This document shows positions 59,863 to 64,000 of a stretch of DNA of 64,000 nt, piece by piece. The stretch covers positions 1 through 64,000 of the forward strand of contig NZ_FSRK01000003.1 of assembly GCF_900141765.1 (NCBI RefSeq), written 5' to 3'. Position numbers and translations under genes: made by a program. The stretch comes from Epilithonimonas zeae. GTDB taxonomy: Bacteria > Bacteroidota > Bacteroidia > Flavobacteriales > Weeksellaceae. The stretch's first letter is position 1, and each line of letters opens with the position of its first letter. Under the pieces are notes generated by a model. That model worked only from the letters and a program-made list of their open reading frames with translations. It was not told where the DNA came from and made no database searches.

Positions 59863-61716
59863 TCATTTATCCTCCTCGTCTTCATCACCGCTCCAATGGT
59901 TTTCCTCAAAAGAAATACTGTCCAAAGCCAGCAATTCGGCTTCACGTTCAAGTGATTCGCGAAGGGTGAAGGTAATCATATCCTTGTCTTTTTCTTTCGC
60001 CAAACGTCTGGTCATAGCTTTGTCAATTAACATAAAACGTTTGCCCATTCTTCTGGCGGTATATTTTCGCATCCCGTTTTCCTGAAGGATATCGACTGCC
60101 ATATCAACCGCTGTTCCCAAAGTTTCACGATAAATATGATTGACATTTTTATTGAGGAAATCATAAGCGTCCAAACGGTTTTTAGCTCTTACAAAAATTT
60201 TGACATCAGGATAATTTTCTTTGGCATAATCTACCAGAAATTTATTTTTTTCAGGGTCATCCAAACAAAGAACAAGAAGTTCAGCTTCTTCTATTCCTGC
60301 AGAACGCAACAATGCGGGTTTTGTGGCATCGCCGTAATAAACGTTGAAACCATTTGACCTTAACAAAGCAACTCTATCTGGGTCATTATCCAAGACGGTC
60401 GAACGGATTCCGTTGGCTTTCAAAAGACGTCCAACTGTACTCCCGAAAAATCCGAATCCCACAATAATCACTTTACGTTGTTTGATAATTCCGAGTTCTA
60501 TATTTTCTTCATTTTTCTGTTTGATAAATTTTTTATCAAGAACTTTTTCTTTGAATATCAAAAGTAACGGCGAAATACACATCGTAATCGCTACAATCGC
60601 CATCAATTCTCCGTTGGCCTGATAATCAATCAAATATAAACTTGCGGCGAAATTGACCAAAACAAAAGCGAATTCTCCAACTTGTGACAATGCAAAAGCG
60701 AGGAAAAAACTTTGTTCATTATTCATCTTGTAATATTTCCCAATTCCGAAAAGAACAAACGCTTTTACAGTCAAAACGATGAACGCAGCAGAAAATATAA
60801 AGAACGGTTTGGAAACAATAATATCAAAATTAATAGTTGCGCCAACACTTACAAAAAATACAGCCAGCAACAATCCTTTGAAGGGATCAATGGCACTTTC
60901 CAATTCGTGACGGAATTCACTGTTGGCTAACATTACACCAGCGATAAAAGCACCAAGCGCAGGACTTAAATCAACCGAAATCATCAACTCAGAAACACCG
61001 ATTACGAGGAATAATGAAGCTGCGGTCAATAATTCATTCAATCCAGACCTTGATACAAATCTTAGAAACGGCGTGAAAATATATCGCCCTAACAATATCA
61101 AAGCTAAAACGGCGAAAATCACGGTAAAAGGTTGCAACCATTCTGGTAAATATTGTAGTAATATTTTTTCGTGATCAGCCTGTTCTAATGCTCTTTTGGA
61201 CTTTGATAAAAATGGTAATAATGCCAAAATCGGAATCACCGCAATATCCTGAAATAATAAAATCGAAAAGGAAGATTCACCACTAACGGTTCGGAAAAGA
61301 TTTTTCTCTTTCAACGTCTGCAAAACAATCGCTGTGGACGACATTGCAAAACAGAGTGAAATAATAAATGAAGTTTTCAAGCCAAATCCTGCAATGTAAA
61401 ATACCATAAAAATCCCGATGATACTTAGTAGCATTTGACTCAAACCAAGTCCAAGAATCCGTTTTCTAATTTGCCAAAGTTTCTGAGGTTCCAATTCCAA
61501 CCCGACCAAAAACAACAGCATAATCACGCCTAATTCCGATGCGTGCATAATATCTTCGGCATCTCTTCCCGTCAATTGTAAACAAAACGGACCAATCAAA
61601 ATCCCGCCAAGAATATATCCAATGACAGAACTCAATCCCAGTTTTTTCCCCAACGGAACCATAATAATGGCCGCACCAAGAAAAATCAGAATTGTCATCG
61701 CAATGGAACCTTGCAT
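59863..61716 (-). CDS. CPA2 family cation:proton antiporter with RCK domain (KefB/KefC-like)
   Basis: The 617-residue protein has a CPA2 membrane domain of about 12 helices (residues 5-390; LGVIMLLFLVGLELEPQKLW, CFAMSSTAIVLQTLKE, LGAFIAGVMLANSEF). A TrkA-N/RCK domain follows from about 410 (KVIIVGFGFFGSTVGRLLK). KefC-type systems exchange K+ for H+ and protect against electrophiles when glutathione conjugates bind. It begins immediately after the stop of a KefF-like gene, the same pairing as in enteric bacteria. Confidence 0.92.
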   Translation of the reverse strand: MQGSIAMTILIFLGAAIIMVPLGKKLGLSSVIGYILGGILIGPFCLQLTGRDAEDIMHASELGVIMLLFLVGLELEPQKLWQIRKRILGLGLSQMLLSIIGIFMVFYIAGFGLKTSFIISLCFAMSSTAIVLQTLKEKNLFRTVSGESSFSILLFQDIAVIPILALLPFLSKSKRALEQADHEKILLQYLPEWLQPFTVIFAVLALILLGRYIFTPFLRFVSRSGLNELLTAASLFLVIGVSELMISVDLSPALGAFIAGVMLANSEFRHELESAIDPFKGLLLAVFFVSVGATINFDIIVSKPFFIFSAAFIVLTVKAFVLFGIGKYYKMNNEQSFFLAFALSQVGEFAFVLVNFAASLYLIDYQANGELMAIVAITMCISPLLLIFKEKVLDKKFIKQKNEENIELGIIKQRKVIIVGFGFFGSTVGRLLKANGIRSTVLDNDPDRVALLRSNGFNVYYGDATKPALLRSAGIEEAELLVLCLDDPEKNKFLVDYAKENYPDVKIFVRAKNRLDAYDFLNKNVNHIYRETLGTAVDMAVDILQENGMRKYTARRMGKRFMLIDKAMTRRLAKEKDKDMITFTLRESLEREAELLALDSISFEENHWSGDEDEEDK

Positions 61717-62241
61717 CTATTTTATTTTGAGGGTTTGAGATAATTCATCAGAAAGAACATCCAATTGTTCGTCATTCAGATTATCCGCGTTATAAATGAT
61801 ATGTATTTTTTTGAGGTCGATATTATTCACCTTCAAGGAAACTTTCAAGCCTGAGAGCAACTCTTCAACTTCAGTTTCGTATTTGCCTTCTTTAGTATAA
61901 TTGGCTTCTCGTCCGCCAACGCTTGTGATAATAAGCGCATCTTTTCCAGACAAAATATTGATTCCGTTTTCCGATACCCAACGCATATCAAAAACCTCAT
62001 CTATCCACAACTTCAGCAAAGGCGGAAGACCAAACCAAATGATTGGAAAATGGAAAATAATGCGCTCATATTCTACAATTCTTTTTCTTTCACGGAAAGG
62101 CTGAATATGAAAATCGGGGTAATCCTCATACAAATCCCGAAACGTGACATTGTCCAAATCATCATAACATTCTAACAATCTAACATTTGTGGTAGAATGT
62201 TCGAAATAAGGATGCGCAAATAGAACCAATGTTTTTTTCAA
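61717..62241 (-). CDS. NAD(P)H-dependent oxidoreductase (KefF/KefG-like ancillary protein)
   Basis: The 174-residue flavodoxin-like protein belongs to the NQO1/MdaB/KefF group: VLFAHPYFEHSTTNVRLLE, IIFHFPIIWFGLPPLLKLWIDEVF and ALIITSVGG. In E. coli KefF activates KefC and reduces quinones. Here its stop abuts the ATG of the antiporter gene, so the two are an operon and probably a functional complex. Confidence 0.9.
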   Translation of the reverse strand: MKKTLVLFAHPYFEHSTTNVRLLECYDDLDNVTFRDLYEDYPDFHIQPFRERKRIVEYERIIFHFPIIWFGLPPLLKLWIDEVFDMRWVSENGINILSGKDALIITSVGGREANYTKEGKYETEVEELLSGLKVSLKVNNIDLKKIHIIYNADNLNDEQLDVLSDELSQTLKIK

Positions 62242-62378
62242 AGAAATCTCGATTTTCGTAAATATAGTGATTTTCTTTTTTTATGTCAAGATTTGGTGTA
62301 TTACGAAATTGAAAATAATTTTTGTTGATGGGAATTATTTTGGGATATTTGGAATATCTTTAGAATTAAAAACTAATA

Positions 62379-63248
62379 ATGGACAAACATTTTAAATATA
62401 AATATGATGATTTATTTAATCCTACTTTAAAAGCGATAAAAAATCTTGGTAATTCTGGTTCAGTTTCAGAGATTGAAGATGAAATAATAAAAATTCTTAA
62501 TCTAAATGAAAATGCAATAAATGAAATTCATAGAGAAAGTACAACAAAATTAACATATAGACTTGCTTGGGCAAGAAATTATTTAAAACGCTATGGATTA
62601 CTAGAAAACTCATCAAGAGGTGTTTGGGCTTTAACAGAAGATGGAAAGAAAACAAATGAGGTAAATAAAGAAAAAGTTAAAAAATTTGTTGTAAAAAAAG
62701 ACAAAGATGAAAGATTAGAGAAAAATCATGAAAATTTAGAAAAAGACTCTCCAAAGATTGACGATAAACCAGAAGAAATTGACGAATTTACGTGACAAGA
62801 TAAATTGTTAGAATCTATTAGAAATATTGAACCTATGCAATTTGAACGTCTTTGCCAAAGACTTTTAAGAGAACTTGGTTTTATAAATGTCGAAGTTACA
62901 GGAAAGTCCAATGATGGAGGAATTGATGGGAAAGGAATATTAAAAATAGGTCAAGTCCTTTCATTTCACGTTGTATTTCAAGCAAAAAGATATCAAGGAA
63001 CTGTTTCACCTTCTGTCATAAGAGATTTTCGAGGAGCAATGGATGGAAGAGCTGAAAAAGGTTTGATAATGACAACAGGAAGCTTTAGCAAAGAAGCAAA
63101 AAAAGAAGCCCAAAGAGACGGAGCTAAACAAATCGATTTAATAGATGGAAATGAATTTGCAGAAAAACTTAAAGAATTAAGATTAGGTGTAAATGTTGAA
63201 TTAGTAGAAGAAGTAAAAATCAAAAATGATTGGTTTAAAAATCTTTAA
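62379..63248 (+). pseudogene. mrr: Mrr family restriction endonuclease split by an in-frame TGA
   Basis: One reading frame covers an N-terminal winged-helix Mrr_N domain (62379-62795; LFNPTLKAIKNLGNSGSVSE, RGVWALTEDGKK) and the Mrr catalytic domain (62805-63248; FERLCQRLLRELGF, SNDGGIDGKG, VVFQAKRYQG). They are interrupted only by TGA at 62793-62795. The catalytic Asp and QxK residues are intact. Mrr proteins usually have a Trp (TGG) just before the DKLL-type segment that follows here, so a single TGG to TGA change is the simplest explanation. Mrr cleaves modified DNA. Two separate polypeptides, or reading through the stop, are alternatives. Confidence 0.82.
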
Positions 63249-63251
63249 AAA

Positions 63252-63290
63252 ATAAAACCCAGACAAAAAATCTGGGTTTTATTATATTTT
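63252..63290. terminator. Bidirectional terminator
   Basis: AATAAAACCCAGA pairs with TCTGGGTTTTATT around a 6-nt loop. It lies between the mrr gene and the convergent TPM gene. Confidence 0.88.
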
Positions 63291-63300
63291 GTTTTCAATT

Positions 63301-64000
63301 TTACCATCCACCAGAAGCACCGCCTCCGCCGAAACTTCCTCCGCCGCCAAAGCCACCGAAACCGCCTCCACTGCTTCCGCCACCAAATCCGCCGCCGCCG
63401 AAGCTTCCCGGAAATGGGAAAAATCCGCCTCGGTATCTTCGGTTTCCTTTTCTTGATAGTGTGTAATCATCGTCATCGTAGTTTCCGCCGCCGTTATTAC
63501 CATTCAGAATACTTATCAAAATAATAATGACAATTATAATCAGAATAATAGCGCCAATACTGATTCCGTCATCGTTCTTTTGTTTCTTGACAATCGGTTT
63601 GAATTTCCCTTGTACCGCTTCCATAATAGCAGACGTTCCACGGTCAATTCCATTATAGAACTCTCCTTTTTTGAAAGCTGGTGTGACAAGATAATCCAAA
63701 ATCTGCCCTGCAACCGAAGCCGTCAAATATTGCTCAACAGCACGACCTTGCTGGATAGACATTGTTCGGTCTTCTGTAGCAATCAGGAAAACAACACCAT
63801 TATCAACACCTTTTTGTCCGATTCCCCATTTTTCGCCGTACATTGTTGCGAGATAATTGACATCTTCCCCACTGGTTGTCGGGAGAATTATGACTTCAAT
63901 TTCTGTCGAGGTAGAATCGGAGAACTTGATGAGTTTTTGATTCAAAGCCTCTTTTTCAGATTCCGACAGCAATCCTGCTTTATCATATACAGGATAAAGA
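63301..64000 (-). CDS. TPM domain-containing protein (YgcG-like), 5' end outside the window
   Basis: The frame stays open to the right edge (LYPVYDKAGLLSESE is readable), so the true start lies beyond 64000. The TPM domain shows IEVIILPTTSGEDVNYLATMYGEKWGIGQKGVDNGVVFLIATEDRTM. It is followed by one membrane helix (IGAIILIIIVIIILISIL) and a glycine/serine-rich tail (FGGGGFGGGSSGGGF and similar) ending ASGGW. TPM proteins are implicated in membrane or photosystem protein turnover, but the bacterial function is unclear. A signal peptide is expected in the missing part. Confidence 0.9.
   Translation of the reverse strand, partial: LYPVYDKAGLLSESEKEALNQKLIKFSDSTSTEIEVIILPTTSGEDVNYLATMYGEKWGIGQKGVDNGVVFLIATEDRTMSIQQGRAVEQYLTASVAGQILDYLVTPAFKKGEFYNGIDRGTSAIMEAVQGKFKPIVKKQKNDDGISIGAIILIIIVIIILISILNGNNGGGNYDDDDYTLSRKGNRRYRGGFFPFPGSFGGGGFGGGSSGGGFGGFGGGGSFGGGGASGGW

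Overview
The window looks like a chromosomal segment of a Flavobacteriia member, most likely the Chryseobacterium/Epilithonimonas clade (Weeksellaceae). The sequence is AT-rich. Its promoters follow the Bacteroidetes TTG-N19/20-TAnnTTTG pattern. It encodes two proteins with C-terminal type IX secretion sorting domains, a SusC/SusD pair, a fused SecDF, and the DUF4290-murA gene pair. The species assignment is an inference from gene content only.

Layout. 1-420 holds three tandem leftward promoters with a leader typical of rRNA operons; the operon itself would lie left of the window. 642-6467 is a giant secreted T9SS protein. 6680-17784 carries housekeeping and metabolic genes: alpha-glucan phosphorylase family, comF, upp, der, a haem-binding protein with a DCC thiol protein, DUF4290-murA, and a small DUF4395/NIL-domain operon preceded by what reads as a methionine leader-peptide attenuator. 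18012-33159 is mostly core genes: aminotransferase, murB, a DsbA-like protein, an M13 peptidase, proC, relA/spoT, nhaA, rlmH, tatA and a Tet-type MFS transporter. 33430-37922 holds secDF and a secreted sugar dehydrogenase. 38031-47053 is a five-gene polysaccharide utilisation locus (SusC, SusD, a PF10091/GH144-like enzyme, an esterase, a GH3 enzyme) that may target beta-1,2-glucan. 47333-51935 holds ferritin, DUF493, a deoxyhypusine-synthase-like gene and an ABC-F ATPase. 52066-54090 is a complete retron: an Eco1/Ec86-like nucleoside-deoxyribosyltransferase-fold effector, an msr-msd RNA flanked by a 17-bp a1/a2 inverted repeat, and a retron reverse transcriptase. 54193-64000 holds a PH/SHOCT protein, a Crp/Fnr-DoxX-AhpD cluster, an M3 peptidase, a KefF/KefC-like pair, an Mrr restriction gene broken by an in-frame TGA, and a TPM-domain protein cut by the right edge.

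Most notable observations: (i) the retron, whose three parts can all be read directly; (ii) the Met-Met-Met-Cys leader peptide with mutually exclusive terminator and antiterminator hairpins before DUF4395-NIL; (iii) four ACGT-centred palindromes at an exact 22-bp period near 56.4 kb; (iv) active-site substitutions in MurA (Cys to Asp) and in the glucan phosphorylase (PLP lysine to Thr); (v) the Mrr gene with a stop where a Trp codon is expected. No tRNA, CRISPR array, transposase or integrase was seen.
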